Assembly: GCF_018698455.1 (NCBI RefSeq)
Contig: NZ_JABIOQ010000014.1
Span: forward strand, 17,491 to 81,490
Length of the DNA: 64,000 nt
Direction of reading: 5' to 3'
Source: Sulfurimonas sp.
GTDB taxonomy: Bacteria > Campylobacterota > Campylobacteria > Campylobacterales > Sulfurimonadaceae
Shown here: positions 51,756 to 63,100 of the stretch, piece by piece
How positions within the stretch are numbered: position 1 is the first letter of the stretch
Layout of the letters: each line of letters begins with the position of its first letter
Program-made: the position numbers and the translations under genes
Notes under the pieces: model-generated
Database searches by the model: none
The model's input: only the letters and a program-made list of their open reading frames with translations
Told to the model about the DNA's origin: nothing

Positions 51756-53010
51756 AGTCGGAATAATTGGTGTTGGAACAGTAGGAACAAGCGTTGCAGA
51801 GATTTTAAGAGATAATGCAGATGTTATCACTGCTCGTGCTGGTGTAGATATAGTTGTTAAAAGTGGTGTTGTAAAAAATCTTAACAAAGACAGAGGTCTA
51901 GACATTAGCATATCTGATAATGTAGATGACATTCTAAACGATCCTGAAATTGACATTGTTGTAGAACTTATGGGTGGAATTGAAGAACCTTTTGAAGTTG
52001 TTAAACGTGCACTTAACTCTGGAAAAGCAGTTGTAACAGCAAATAAAGCACTTCTTGCTTATCACCGTTACGAACTTCAAGATATAGCAAAAGATATAGC
52101 ATTCGAATATGAAGCAGCAGTTGCAGGTGGTATCCCAATTATTACTGCTCTTCGTGATGGACTCTCAGCAAACCATATAGAGTCAATGATGGGAATCATG
52201 AATGGTACTTGTAATTATATGATGACAGAGATGACAAACAATGGCGTTTCATATGATGCTATACTAAAAGAATCTCAAGACTTAGGTTATGCAGAAGCTG
52301 ATCCTAGTTTTGATGTTGGTGGATTTGATGCAGCTCACAAACTTCTTATTTTAGCTTCTATTGCTTATGGAATTGATGCTAAACCTGAAGATATTCTCAT
52401 CGAGGGAATTGACAATGTTAGAAGTGAAGATATCGCATTTGCTAAAGAGTTTGGTTATGCTATTAAACTTCTAGGTATCGCAAAGAAAGATGGAAATGAA
52501 GTAGAACTTCGTGTTCATGCTTGTCTTATTAAGCAAGAAGAAATGATTGCAAAGATTGACGGTGTTATGAATGCTATTTCTGTTGTTGGCGATAAAGTTG
52601 GTGAAACACTTTACTATGGTCCTGGAGCTGGTGGGGATGCTACTGCCTCTGCTGTTGTTGCGAACATCATTGACATTGCAAGAAGTGGAAAATCAACACC
52701 TATGCTTGGATTTAACAGACCTATGGAAGGGAGTAAACTTACTCTCAAGCCAACGGAAAATATAGAATCAAAATACTATTTACGTGTAAATGTAAGTGAT
52801 AAGGCTGGTGTTTTAGCAAAACTTACTAAAATTTACGAAAGCCATAATATCTCCATAGAGACTATGCTTCAACGTCCAAGTGAAAACACAAGTGCAAATC
52901 TTCTTATCTCTACTCATACTGCTAAAGAGAGTAATGTTCAAGCTATGATAAACGAGCTTGAAGCAGAAAGTTTTGTAAACGCAAGACCTGTTATGATTAG
53001 GATTGTATAG
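51748..53010 (+). CDS. hom: Homoserine dehydrogenase
   Basis: The ATG at 51748 has AGGAAGA and overlaps the aminotransferase by 8 bases. The 420-residue protein has the NAD(P) motif GIIGVGTVGTSV, ANKALLAYH, GIMNGTCNYMMTEM and AEADPSFDVGGFDAAHKL, plus a C-terminal ACT-like domain (RVNVSDKAGVLAKLTKIY). It makes homoserine for threonine and methionine. Confidence 0.96.
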   Translation: MIKVGIIGVGTVGTSVAEILRDNADVITARAGVDIVVKSGVVKNLNKDRGLDISISDNVDDILNDPEIDIVVELMGGIEEPFEVVKRALNSGKAVVTANKALLAYHRYELQDIAKDIAFEYEAAVAGGIPIITALRDGLSANHIESMMGIMNGTCNYMMTEMTNNGVSYDAILKESQDLGYAEADPSFDVGGFDAAHKLLILASIAYGIDAKPEDILIEGIDNVRSEDIAFAKEFGYAIKLLGIAKKDGNEVELRVHACLIKQEEMIAKIDGVMNAISVVGDKVGETLYYGPGAGGDATASAVVANIIDIARSGKSTPMLGFNRPMEGSKLTLKPTENIESKYYLRVNVSDKAGVLAKLTKIYESHNISIETMLQRPSENTSANLLISTHTAKESNVQAMINELEAESFVNARPVMIRIV

Positions 53011-53016
53011 ATTTAA

Positions 53017-53748
53017 ATGAAAATCTTAATCACTGGAGCGAGTTCAGGCCTTGGTGCCGAGCTTGCCCGTCAATATGCCTCTTCACAAAACGAACTTATT
53101 CTTCTTGCACGACGTGAAGACAAACTTTTTAAACTGCGCAGTGAACTTTTTGAGATAACAAAATCGATAGATATAATTGTAGCAGATGTAACAGACTTTA
53201 CAACCTTACAAGAAAAAATAAAACCAATTAATAATCTTGACATTGTAATATTAAACGCAGGTATTTCACTAGGTCATTCAGATGAGATTCCTACAATTGC
53301 CGAATTTAAAAATCTATATGATGTAAATGTACTTTCTAACCATGCAATCTTAGAAATTTTACTTCCAAAATTCAAAGAACAACAGTCAGGAAAAATAGTA
53401 TTTATTTCTTCTCTTGCTTCGCTTATATCTATGCCAAGTTCGAAGGTTTACTCTTCATCTAAACGTGCCTTAAATGCATATGCTGAGGGTATAAGATACA
53501 AATATAATAAATATGGTATTAAAGTTATAAATATACTACCTGGATTTGTAAAAAGTGAACTCACAGATAAAAACGATTTTAATATGCCTTTTATTTTAAG
53601 TACCCAAGATGGTGTCAAAAGAATAAAAAAAGCTATAGAGAAAAACAAGAGAATATATGTCTTTCCACTTAGATTTTATTTAATCATTCGTGCCCTTAAT
53701 CTACTTCCAAAGTTTTTAAGAGAAAAGATTGTAAACTCCGTTAATTAA
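53017..53748 (+). CDS. Short-chain dehydrogenase/reductase
   Basis: The 243-residue protein has the SDR NAD(P) motif TGASSGLGAELAR, NAGIS, the catalytic Ser in ISSLASLIS, and YSSSKRALNAY with Tyr and Lys (YxxxK). A C-terminal hydrophobic/basic tail could associate with membrane. Substrate unknown. Confidence 0.9.
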   Translation: MKILITGASSGLGAELARQYASSQNELILLARREDKLFKLRSELFEITKSIDIIVADVTDFTTLQEKIKPINNLDIVILNAGISLGHSDEIPTIAEFKNLYDVNVLSNHAILEILLPKFKEQQSGKIVFISSLASLISMPSSKVYSSSKRALNAYAEGIRYKYNKYGIKVINILPGFVKSELTDKNDFNMPFILSTQDGVKRIKKAIEKNKRIYVFPLRFYLIIRALNLLPKFLREKIVNSVN

Positions 53749-53765
53749 ATTCTAGGGATTTTGAG

Positions 53766-55850
53766 ATGGAAAATATGGATAATATTGTAACAATTGATAG
53801 TGTATGCGCATACTGTGGTGTAGGCTGTGATATCGCTGCTCATGTCGATACTAAAGAGAATAAAATTAAGAAAATATTTGCTCACCCTGATGGTGCTACA
53901 TCTGAAGGAAACCTTTGTGTAAAAGGAAAATATGGATATGATTTTGTTGATTCAAATGCACGTATTACAAAACCTCGTATTCGTAAAACATTTTTAGAAA
54001 AAAACCCTCATATTAAAGAAGTAATAGCTGACAGTTTAACAGACTTAGATGATACATGGTATGAGTCTGATGTAGATAATGCTACAACTGCAGGAGCTAT
54101 GAAGCTAAAAGATATTCAAGCAAAACATGGTAGAAAATCTGTTTGTTCACTTGGTGGAGCAAGAAGTTCTTGTGAGTCTGCTTACTACTTCCAAAAATTT
54201 ACTCGTTATACACTAAACTCTCCACACGTTGACAACTGTGCTCGCGTTTGTCACTCTCCATCACTTAAAGGTATGAGGCTTACTATTGGTGAAGGTGCTG
54301 CTTCAAATCCATTTGATGACATCTATAAAACAGAGTTTATGATAGTAATGGGTTCAAACACAACAGAAGCACATCCAATCGTAGCAAATCGTATGATAAA
54401 GGCTGCTCAAGATGGTACTGGAATCGCTTGTTTTGATGTAAGAGAAATTAAACTACATAAATTTTCAAAGTATAAAGTAGTCGCTCCTCATGAGTCTAAC
54501 TTACTTGTATTAAATATGATAGCTTATGTTATTATCACTGAAGAGTTGTATCACAAAGATTTTATTTCTAAAAGAACAAAAAACTTTGAGCATTTTAAAG
54601 AAAGTATTTTAGCTGACCCTTATGCAAATCCAGAGTTTTTTAGAGATGTTGAAGGTTTTGAGTATTTAGCAGATATGCTTCCTGAGATTGCTCGTGAGTA
54701 TGCGACTAAAAAGTCTTTAATTCTTTGGGGACTAGGTATTACAGAACATGTCGATGGTTCGTATGCTGTAATGGCCATCGTTCACCTTGCACTTATGACG
54801 GGTAACATTGGTAAAGATGGAGCTGGTGTTATGCCTCTTCGCGGACAAACAAATGTACAAGGTGTATGTGACATGGGTATGCTTCCATACTATGCACCAG
54901 ATTATCAAGCACCGAGAGAAGTTGGACTTATGACTCCACAGTTGGTTGATGGCATGATTGATGGTACTATAAAAGGTGTGCTTAACATCGGTGAAGATTT
55001 AACACATATCCATCCAAATCTTAACAAAATAAAAAAAGCGTTTGAAAACTTAGAGCTTATCTTTGTTCAAGAGCTTTTTATGACTGATATCGCTCGTCGC
55101 GCAGACATCGTCGTAGGTGTTAAATCTATATACGAAAAAACTGGTGTCTATATAAACGCGATGAGAAAAGTGCACCTCTCTACTCCTTTAGTAAAATCTG
55201 ATTTACCTGATGACTGGGAAATTATTAAACTTCTTGATGAAAAGATGGGTGGTGGTTATGACTTTAACTCTTCAGAAGATATATGGGAAGATGTAAGAAA
55301 AACTGCTACAAATAGATTTACAGGTGCTTCATACAAGGTTCTTCGCGACAATGAAAAAGCAGGAATATCATGGCCTATCAAAGAAGACGGAACAGGTACT
55401 CCAGTACTTCATAGAGAAGATTTCAGAACACAAGATGGAATCGGTGCATTTAGATACCATGGTTACGAGCTTTCAGGCATGGTTGAAGAGATTTTAAACA
55501 AGAGACTCAAAGGTTACCACCTAACAACTGGTCGTGCAATGGCTCACTATAACAACTCTGCACAAACAAAGTACACAGAAAAGCTAGCTAAACGCTATAC
55601 AGAAGACCTGCTGCTCGTTCATACTGACGATGCAGCAGATTTTACAACTGAAAAAGTTATACTTAAAACTGAGTTTGGTCAAACAAATCCGTTAAGAGTG
55701 AAGTTTACAGACAAGGTTCGTCCTAAAACTCTTTACACAACTTTCCACCATGAAGACTCAAAACTAAACAATGTTTTTGGTGATAAAAGTGATGTTCTTA
55801 TCATGACTGCCGCGTTTAAATCTATTCAAGTTGAGATAATTAGCGCATAG
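53766..55850 (+). CDS. Formate dehydrogenase-like molybdopterin oxidoreductase
   Basis: The 694-residue protein has an N-terminal 4Fe-4S site (CAYCGVGCDI, later NLCVKGKYG) and the DMSO-reductase fold. NCARVCHSPSLKG near residue 160 matches the FdhF catalytic stretch, with Cys at the selenocysteine position followed by His. MPLRGQTNVQGVCDMGMLP is also typical of FdhF-type enzymes. It is therefore a Cys-type formate dehydrogenase catalytic subunit by inference. No small Fe-S or membrane subunits are adjacent, so it may be soluble or pair elsewhere. moaA and moeA provide its cofactor. Confidence 0.8.
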   Translation: MENMDNIVTIDSVCAYCGVGCDIAAHVDTKENKIKKIFAHPDGATSEGNLCVKGKYGYDFVDSNARITKPRIRKTFLEKNPHIKEVIADSLTDLDDTWYESDVDNATTAGAMKLKDIQAKHGRKSVCSLGGARSSCESAYYFQKFTRYTLNSPHVDNCARVCHSPSLKGMRLTIGEGAASNPFDDIYKTEFMIVMGSNTTEAHPIVANRMIKAAQDGTGIACFDVREIKLHKFSKYKVVAPHESNLLVLNMIAYVIITEELYHKDFISKRTKNFEHFKESILADPYANPEFFRDVEGFEYLADMLPEIAREYATKKSLILWGLGITEHVDGSYAVMAIVHLALMTGNIGKDGAGVMPLRGQTNVQGVCDMGMLPYYAPDYQAPREVGLMTPQLVDGMIDGTIKGVLNIGEDLTHIHPNLNKIKKAFENLELIFVQELFMTDIARRADIVVGVKSIYEKTGVYINAMRKVHLSTPLVKSDLPDDWEIIKLLDEKMGGGYDFNSSEDIWEDVRKTATNRFTGASYKVLRDNEKAGISWPIKEDGTGTPVLHREDFRTQDGIGAFRYHGYELSGMVEEILNKRLKGYHLTTGRAMAHYNNSAQTKYTEKLAKRYTEDLLLVHTDDAADFTTEKVILKTEFGQTNPLRVKFTDKVRPKTLYTTFHHEDSKLNNVFGDKSDVLIMTAAFKSIQVEIISA

Positions 55851-56180
55851 ATGAGTAGAGCTAAGGGGAATATAGGAGAAGATAAAGCTTCTGTGTTTCT
55901 TGAAGATAATGCTTACTTAATCATAGAGAAAAACTTCTACTCGCGTTTTGGCGAGATAGATATTATCGCGTCAAAAGACAATGTACTCCATTTTATCGAA
56001 GTTAAAAGTGGACTTGATTATGAATCTGCAGTACAAAACATAACTCCCTCAAAACTATCAAAATTCATTAAAACAGTCCATGTCTATATGAAAAAAAATG
56101 CTTTAGATGCTGACTTCATGATTGATGCGGTAATTGTCACTCCTCAGAAAATAGAGTTGATAGAAAACATTACCTTATAA
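55851..56180 (+). CDS. yraN: YraN/UPF0102 nuclease-like protein
   Basis: The 109-residue protein has the family pattern GNIGEDKASVFLEDN, FYSRFGEIDIIA, and LHFIEVKSG, with the D and ExK residues of a restriction-endonuclease-like fold. The ATG follows directly on the molybdoenzyme stop. YraN proteins are linked to DNA uptake or Holliday processing, but the role is unsettled. Confidence 0.9.
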   Translation: MSRAKGNIGEDKASVFLEDNAYLIIEKNFYSRFGEIDIIASKDNVLHFIEVKSGLDYESAVQNITPSKLSKFIKTVHVYMKKNALDADFMIDAVIVTPQKIELIENITL

Positions 56181-56216
56181 TGTTATAATTTCACTATTAA
56201 TATATTTGGAGATTGC

Positions 56217-57632
56217 ATGCAAGCAAAAATATTTTTCGGCTCAACAGAAGCTACAAAAGAAAATCTAAGTGAAAGAAAAAGTCCATACTCTGGTGAAGTA
56301 GTCTCAACTGCTCCCATATGTGATGAGTTAGATGCTAAAAAAGCTCTAGACATAGCTCAAAGAGCATCACAAGCTGCAAAAGCATCAACACTTGCTCAAA
56401 GATGTTCTTGGCTTCTAGATGTTGCTAAAAAACTTGGGGAAAATAAAGAAGACATAGCAAAAACTATTACTGACGAAGTAGGAAAACCTATTACTTTTGC
56501 TCGTGTAGAAGTTGAACGCTGTATAGAGACAATCACTCTCTCAGCTGAAACTATGAGAACGATGCACGGTGAGACTATAAACACAGATGCAATGGCAAGT
56601 GGTAAGAAAACACTGAGCTTTTTTCGTCGTGAGCCTGTTGGTGTTGTTGTAGCCATTACACCTTTTAACTTTCCCCTTAATCTTGTTGCACACAAACTTG
56701 GTCCCGCACTTGTAGCGGGCAACTGTGTTGTACTCAAACCAACTCCAGAAGCTCCTCTTACATCTTACAAATTTGCTAAGCTTTTTATTGAGAGTGAGTA
56801 TGCAGTAAAAGATGCGCTTAGTGTTGTGTATGGTGATGCTGAAGTTGGCTCTGCTCTTATATCGAGCGACATTCCTCGTGTTATTAGTTTTACGGGTTCT
56901 GTTCCTGTTGGAAATATCATCACAAAAAACTCTGGTATCAAAAAAATTGGGCTTGAACTCGGTGGAAATGCAGCGACTTTCATAGAAAAAACTGCTGACT
57001 TAAAACTCGCTGCTTCAAGATGTGCTCTTGGTGCATTTGTGAACTCTGGTCAAGTTTGTATATCTCTTCAGCGTATCTATGTTGCAAGTGAAGTATATGA
57101 TGAATTTGCTTCTTTAATGGCACAAGAGACAAAAAAACTAATTGTTGGTTCTCCTTATGAAGATGATACATTTATGGGTCCACTCATAGATGACGAGGCA
57201 GCTGAGCGTGCTATGGGTTGGGTTGAGTCTGCTATGAAAGAAGGTGCGACAGCACTTCTTACTCCTAAACGCGATGGAAGAATGTTCTACCCATGTGTAA
57301 TGGCTGATGTAACAGATGACATGGCAATTGTATGTGAAGAGGTATTTGCTCCCATAGTTTCTCTTGTAAAAGTAAACTCGTTTGACGATGCCCTACCCCG
57401 TATGAACAACTCTCCTTACGGTTTACAGTTTTCAGTATTTACAAATGACTTAAGCATTACAAACCGTGCCATAGATGAGTTAAATGCAGGTGGTATAGTT
57501 ATCAATGACATGCCGACACTGCGTTTTGACATACAGCCTTATGGTGGTGTAAAACTTAGTGGTGTTGGACGAGAAGGTCCACGTTTCGCTATTGAAGAGA
57601 TGACAGAAATAAAGTCTGTAGTCATCTGCTAA
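56217..57632 (+). CDS. NAD(P)-dependent aldehyde dehydrogenase
   Basis: The 471-residue protein has the ALDH motifs: TPFNFPLNLVAHKLGPAL, FTGSVPVG, the general base in LELGGNAATF near residue 245, and the catalytic Cys in NSGQVCISLQR near residue 280. It resembles the lactaldehyde or non-phosphorylating glyceraldehyde-3-phosphate subgroup. GGAGA precedes ATG. Substrate is inferred only from family. Confidence 0.9.
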   Translation: MQAKIFFGSTEATKENLSERKSPYSGEVVSTAPICDELDAKKALDIAQRASQAAKASTLAQRCSWLLDVAKKLGENKEDIAKTITDEVGKPITFARVEVERCIETITLSAETMRTMHGETINTDAMASGKKTLSFFRREPVGVVVAITPFNFPLNLVAHKLGPALVAGNCVVLKPTPEAPLTSYKFAKLFIESEYAVKDALSVVYGDAEVGSALISSDIPRVISFTGSVPVGNIITKNSGIKKIGLELGGNAATFIEKTADLKLAASRCALGAFVNSGQVCISLQRIYVASEVYDEFASLMAQETKKLIVGSPYEDDTFMGPLIDDEAAERAMGWVESAMKEGATALLTPKRDGRMFYPCVMADVTDDMAIVCEEVFAPIVSLVKVNSFDDALPRMNNSPYGLQFSVFTNDLSITNRAIDELNAGGIVINDMPTLRFDIQPYGGVKLSGVGREGPRFAIEEMTEIKSVVIC

Positions 57633-57671
57633 GAATAAAATGAGTAAAAAAAGGGTAACTAATCACCCTCT

Positions 57672-57962
57672 CTAAAAGAGAGAATTTCCCTGCATAACAG
57701 AAACCAATGATTCAAATTCATTTAAGCCTCGTTTTCGAGAAGTGTCAATAACTGATCGTAAATTAGCATAATTTTTTGCACCCTCTAGTGATTTGAATTG
57801 TCCTGGTACTTTTTGCTTTACTTTTATATTTCGGATAGCTCTTTCGCTGCCATTATTGTCAGCTGGTATATTTTCATCAAGTAAAAAAGTGAAGAGTTTA
57901 TCTTTGGATTTTGTAAGTGATTTAATTTGTTTATGAGTTTCACTTTTTTCTATATAAGGCAT
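57672..57962 (-). pseudogene. IS66-family transposase C-terminal remnant
   Basis: 96 codons read FLLDENIPADNNGSERAIRN, IKVKQKVPGQFKSLEGA, and a terminal LRSVIDTSRKRGLNEFESL. NN-x-[SA]-ER-x-[IL]R followed by GAxxxAxLxSxIxTxxxxG is the end of IS66 TnpC. The DDE core's first two acidic residues are missing. It marks a region of insertion between aldh and the rnh-like gene. Confidence 0.8.
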
Positions 57963-57974
57963 AGTGAGAAGATG

Positions 57975-58169
57975 CTACAGTGTTTTATCATATTGAACTT
58001 TTATAGTTACTCTTTGAGTAGAAGTAAAACTCTCTTTATTATCTCTTATAGCTTCTTTAAGGAGTGACTTAATATCTTTCATTAGTTTAGTGTCATGCCG
58101 TGAACGAAGTGAATAGCTATTGCAGCTACTACCATTAACCAATAACCAACGATTTTTAACTTTTATCAT
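57975..58169 (-). CDS. Small unknown protein (64 residues)
   Basis: The ATG at 58169 follows AAAGGATAT and gives a protein starting MIKVKNRWLLVNGSSC, then NSYSLRSRHDTKLMKD, then a helix and QRVTIKVQYDKTL. It could be a small beta-alpha-beta domain. No family is recognised. The 97-codon extension upstream of this ATG is less likely because it lacks a ribosome site. Confidence 0.5.
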   Translation of the reverse strand: MIKVKNRWLLVNGSSCNSYSLRSRHDTKLMKDIKSLLKEAIRDNKESFTSTQRVTIKVQYDKTL

Positions 58170-58221
58170 ATTTATATCCTTTAGGTTCGTAATTGTATAA
58201 AATGAAAAGATAGATATTTCT

Positions 58222-58731
58222 TTAAGTATGAATAACTTTTCTAAGAGCATCCCGTGAAGCTTTATCAACTAAAGTAAATATATCATCAACTATATTTTTT
58301 TGGGATGATTTCTTGTGACCTTTTACTTTAATTAACTCACAATCCAATGTATCTAATCTTTTATAAAAAGATTTATAGAGCTCATGATTCTTTATTTGAT
58401 TTCCTTTGCTTGTCATATAGTTTTTTCTCTCAAAACAATCTCTTCTCGCTAGTAAACCTATAATATTTTGACAATCTGTATATACTACTACATCATAGTT
58501 TTCTAGACATGCTTCGTCTAAAGCCCACAAAAGTGTTTCTAGTTCTAATTTTGTAGAGGAAGTATCTTCAAACTTTTTAATCTTTATTTTATTTTCTAGT
58601 CCCCTCAGAGGAGACTCGAGCTTATCTAAAAATAGACAAGCTCCATATCCAACTCCACTTCGAGGATTAACACTTCCATCCGTAAATAAAAATATTTTTT
58701 CTTTAGTTTTTAAGTTTTGCATGTACTTCAT
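58222..58731 (-). CDS. rnhA: RNase H-like protein
   Basis: The 169-residue protein has the RNase HI carboxylates: FTDGSVNPRSGVGYGAC (first Asp), TKLELETLLWAL (Glu), VVVYTDCQNI (second Asp) and IVDDIFTLVDKASRDAL (last Asp). VKGHKKS carries the usual His. It cuts RNA in RNA-DNA hybrids. The start overlaps the putP end by about 29 bases; an ATG at 58722 is an alternative. It diverges from classical RnhA in the middle. Confidence 0.8.
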   Translation of the reverse strand: MKYMQNLKTKEKIFLFTDGSVNPRSGVGYGACLFLDKLESPLRGLENKIKIKKFEDTSSTKLELETLLWALDEACLENYDVVVYTDCQNIIGLLARRDCFERKNYMTSKGNQIKNHELYKSFYKRLDTLDCELIKVKGHKKSSQKNIVDDIFTLVDKASRDALRKVIHT

Positions 58732-60169
58732 CAAAAGTTACTTTTGCATTTTCACTCTCTGTTGTATACCTACTCACTATGACAATTGCAATCCAAGATA
58801 GAATAAACGCAGGTAATAGTTCATAAACATCAAACCATCCACCCTTAAGCTGTTTATATACTATAACAGTTAAGGCTCCAGTAACCATACCTGCTATAGC
58901 ACCTTCTTTTGTAATTCCTCTATGGTACAAACTAAGTATTACCAGTGGTCCAAACGCAGCACCAAAACCAGCCCATGCGTATGAGACTAACTCAAGCACA
59001 CTAGAGTTTCTATCTGTTGAAATATAGAGTGCGATTAAGGCGATGATGAGTACTGTTGATCTTCCTATCCAAACTAGCTCTTTATCACTTGCATCTTTTT
59101 TGAGGATAGCATGATAGATATCTCGTGTTAGAACTGATGAAGAGACTAAAAGTTGAGAATCTATCGTACTCATAATGGCTGCGAGTATTGCTGCAAGTAA
59201 GAAGCCTGATATCCATGGATTAAAAAGAAGTTGCGAAAGAACTATAAATACTTTCTCACTGTCTTCAAGTGATACACCATTTGCCAATACATAAGCAAAT
59301 CCAAAAAAACCAACGCTCAGTGAACCCAGTACTGAGATCACCATCCAAGTCATACCTATCTGTTTTGCCTTTTGCATCTCATTTTCGTGACGGATTGACA
59401 TAAAGCGCACCAAGATATGTGGCTGACCAAAGTACCCAAGTCCCCAAGCTAAAAGAGAGACAATCGCAACAAAGGAACTCCCATTAAATATACTCAAATT
59501 CGACACTTTAGCTTTCTCGATAATAGAAAGTGCTTCACTAATGCCACCAATATCTATAACCACGACAATAGGAGCTACAACTAGTGCTAACATCATCAGT
59601 ATCCCTTGGATAAAGTCTGTCCAACTTACCGCGTTGTATCCACCTAGAAACGTATACGAAACGATAATAACACTGCCTGTTAAGAGTGCATCGGTGTACT
59701 CTAATCCAAAGGTAGCTTCAAACAGTTTTGCACCACCAACAAGTCCTGAAGAAGTATAAAGTGTGTAAAATAGTAGAATAACAATGGCTGTAACAAGTCT
59801 AAGTGAATTTCCTTTCGCTTCAAATCTATTTGAAAAATAATCTGGGATTGTAATAGAATCATTTAGGTAATGAGTATAAACTCTTAAGGGTTTAGCAACA
59901 TAGTGCCAATTTAAATAGGCTCCTATTATAAGCCCAACAGCTATCCAAGATCCAACTACTCCTTGTGAGTACATCATTCCAGGAAGTCCAAGCAAAAGCC
60001 ATCCACTCATATCTGATGCTCCAGCACTTAGTGCTGTTACACCAGGTCCAAGTCCACGACCACCGAGTACATAATCACTCAAGTTGTCTGTTTTAAAATA
60101 GAAGTAGATCCCAATGCCTACCATCAAAATCATATATAAACTAAACGATACCAATACCGGTGTTTCCAT
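58703..60169 (-). CDS. putP: Sodium/proline symporter
   Basis: The 488-residue protein has 12-13 membrane helices in the SSS (LeuT-like) plan. Motifs are LSAGASDMSGWLLLGLPGMM near residue 48, SWTDFIQGILMMLALVV, and MSTIDSQLLVSSSVLTRD. Next to putA it imports proline with Na+. Its start overlaps the putA stop by one base. Confidence 0.95.
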   Translation of the reverse strand: METPVLVSFSLYMILMVGIGIYFYFKTDNLSDYVLGGRGLGPGVTALSAGASDMSGWLLLGLPGMMYSQGVVGSWIAVGLIIGAYLNWHYVAKPLRVYTHYLNDSITIPDYFSNRFEAKGNSLRLVTAIVILLFYTLYTSSGLVGGAKLFEATFGLEYTDALLTGSVIIVSYTFLGGYNAVSWTDFIQGILMMLALVVAPIVVVIDIGGISEALSIIEKAKVSNLSIFNGSSFVAIVSLLAWGLGYFGQPHILVRFMSIRHENEMQKAKQIGMTWMVISVLGSLSVGFFGFAYVLANGVSLEDSEKVFIVLSQLLFNPWISGFLLAAILAAIMSTIDSQLLVSSSVLTRDIYHAILKKDASDKELVWIGRSTVLIIALIALYISTDRNSSVLELVSYAWAGFGAAFGPLVILSLYHRGITKEGAIAGMVTGALTVIVYKQLKGGWFDVYELLPAFILSWIAIVIVSRYTTESENAKVTFDEVHAKLKN

Positions 60170-63100
60170 TATTTTTCCTCTTTATTTATGTGTTTATGTT
60201 CACCAAGATTACCATATCTATGATAACTATCTGAGATACTCTGTTCGATGTAGTAATGTAACATTTCTAATCTTCCATGCCCTATAAATGGCTCATCCGA
60301 TATATAAATAGCATCACTGCTAAGTACTTTATGTATATGCTCATTTACTGGTTCTTGTGTAAGAAACCTCACTCTTTCATGTGACTTGATGGCGTTTATA
60401 AGCTCATTTTCGTCTTCTATGAAAAGTTCTTCATCCTCTAAAAGTATAGATTTATTTTCTTGTAGTATTTTAATTGCGCTACTAGTTGTCTCTGTTGGAA
60501 TTGATAAATGCAACTTAGCACCAACAAGTTTAATGGCAACTATTGAACAAATTATTTCTTCGATTGTTGCACTAGGCTCAACTCTTAGTACAACACTTTT
60601 TACACCAAGGTATCTAGTATAGTTACTTTCTCCTCTTATGTTGGAGTAGTCTTTTTCTTGGGAAAACTCTTTATCTATCCAGTAGACAAAGTTCTCGCAG
60701 GTGTTAAGTATATTTTCTAAACCATCTACAGTAAGGTTTACTCGATAGTGCTCAATTAATGCATTAGTACATGTATCTTTAGCAATGGTCTGGGTTCTTG
60801 TGATATCTGCAAATTGAGTGACATAGTTAAATCCACCAGCTTTTCTACCACTTCCTATACTTGACTTTCTCATGCCGCCAAATGGCTGTCTTCTTACTAT
60901 TGCACCTGTTGTCATACGATTTAGATAGAGGTTACCAGCTAATACCTTCTCTTTAAATATTGCTTTTTCTCTCTCATCTAAACTTTCTATTCCAGATGTA
61001 AGGCCATAACCTGTCGAGTTTACAATCTCTATGGCGTTTTCTAAGTCTTTTGCGCACATTATGCTAAGTACTGGACCAAACAGCTCATTCATATGACAAT
61101 AGTCATCACTTTTTGTTCCCAATCTTATCGATGGTTTTAACATATATGGATTTTTAGTTGCAAATCTTGGTTTGATGAGCCACTCTTCATCATCATCTAG
61201 ATAATCTAGTGCCTTTTTTAGTTTTGCATTTGGAAGTGAACTCAGAGTTCCTATTTTGTTATGTAAATCCCAAACACTTCCAACTTCTAGTGACTTGGCT
61301 GCATCTACTAATGTTTCCATAAAAACTTTATCTTTATAAAGTTCCTCTTCTAAAATAAGAAGTGAAGTAGCTGAACACTTTTGCCCAGAATTGTTAAACG
61401 CAGAAGCCACAACATTTTTTATGGCTTGGTCTTTGTCTGCAAGTGTGGTCACTATTGTCGCATTTTTACCACCTGTCTCAGCACTTATATGAAGGTTTGG
61501 ACGAGTATCTAGCATATTGTATGCTGTATCTTCAGAACCTGTAAATATTACAAACGCGACATCTTCATTTGCCACTAACTCACTGCTAACGTCTTTACCA
61601 TCAGCTATAACATACTGTAAAGTTTTTTTACTAACACCCGCATCCCAAAAACATTGACATAGCCTATATCCACATAGTATTGAACTTGATGATGCTTTAA
61701 GGATTACAGTATTCCCAGTTGCAAGAGCGGCTGCAATACCACCTACCGGTATGGCAATGGGAAAGTTCCACGGACTAATAACCAAAGCAACACCTTTTGG
61801 CTTCAATGTTACAGAGTCTAAGTCTTCTATTTGTTTGTATGAGTGAGGATAAAAATAAAGAAAGTCGATAGCCTCGCTAACCTCAACATCAGTCTCAGAA
61901 AATACTTTTCCAACCTCAGCAGCTGCAACTCCTATAAGGTCGGCTCTTGCTTTTTTAAATTCATTTGCAACATTAGCGAGTATCTCATATCTTTGAAGTG
62001 AAGTTTTTCTACTCCATCCATCAGCATCTTTTTTAGCGATATCAAGTGCTTTATTTAATTGTTCTTTGCCAACTTTTGTATAACTTCCAACCTCTATATT
62101 TTCATGAAACTGTGATTTGTCAATAACTACTATCTGTTTTTCACCCTTTACTTCATCTCCACCAATTACAGAGTGAACATGATATCCCCCTGATTTAGCT
62201 ATATTTGACCATTTATCTATAATGGCTTGTGCCCAGACTCTATTTGTTTCAAGTGAGAAGTCTGTATCGCTTTCATTGTCAAAAGTGTTAATACTTTGAT
62301 TTGATTCTATAGTCTCAGTTAATCTATCTTGGGTTCTATAGGGTGTCAACTTGAGGGCATCCATAATGTTTATCGAATCATCAAAGGTTTTTACCAACTT
62401 ATCCCAAGTGTCATCTTCAACATTTAGTCCAAAACTATGACGTAAGAAATTTTGCTCTGCCGTATTTTCATCAAATCTTCTTACAAGATAAGCTATCGCG
62501 TTTGTAAATGTTTCTTTGGTTGCAGTTGGTGCATATAAAATAACGTCAATACCATCATTCTTAAGTACCTTATATGCACTTTCACTCATTCCCTCTAACA
62601 TCTCAGCACAATAGTACTTTTGAGTTCCTCTTTCTACGGCTAACTCATGTGCAAAAGCTTGGTCGAACAAGTTATGTGAGGCTACTCCAATGTTTACATA
62701 AGGCGCAACATCTTTTGCAAGTAAAAAATCAATGAGCACTTTAAAGTTTGCATCGCTTTCACTTTTGTTTTCATAAGTAACACAGGGCCATCCTTTTAGA
62801 CTTGCTTCTGTGAGTTCCATCTCTTGATTTGCACCCTTAACAACTCTGATCTTTATCGGAGCACCTCCGTCTTGGACTCTTTTCTTTGCCCATGATGCTA
62901 ATCGCTTTGCATAACCTAGTGCATCTGGCATATAAGTTTGCAGCACTATGCCGGCATAAAGATTTTTATACTTATCTTGTGAGAGTGTTGTCACAAATGA
63001 GTCTATGGTAAGGTCTATATCTTTGTATTCTTCCATATCTAGATTAACAAACTTGTTTTCTAGCTGTCCCTGTGCATTCATAAATTTATTTTCTATTGCC

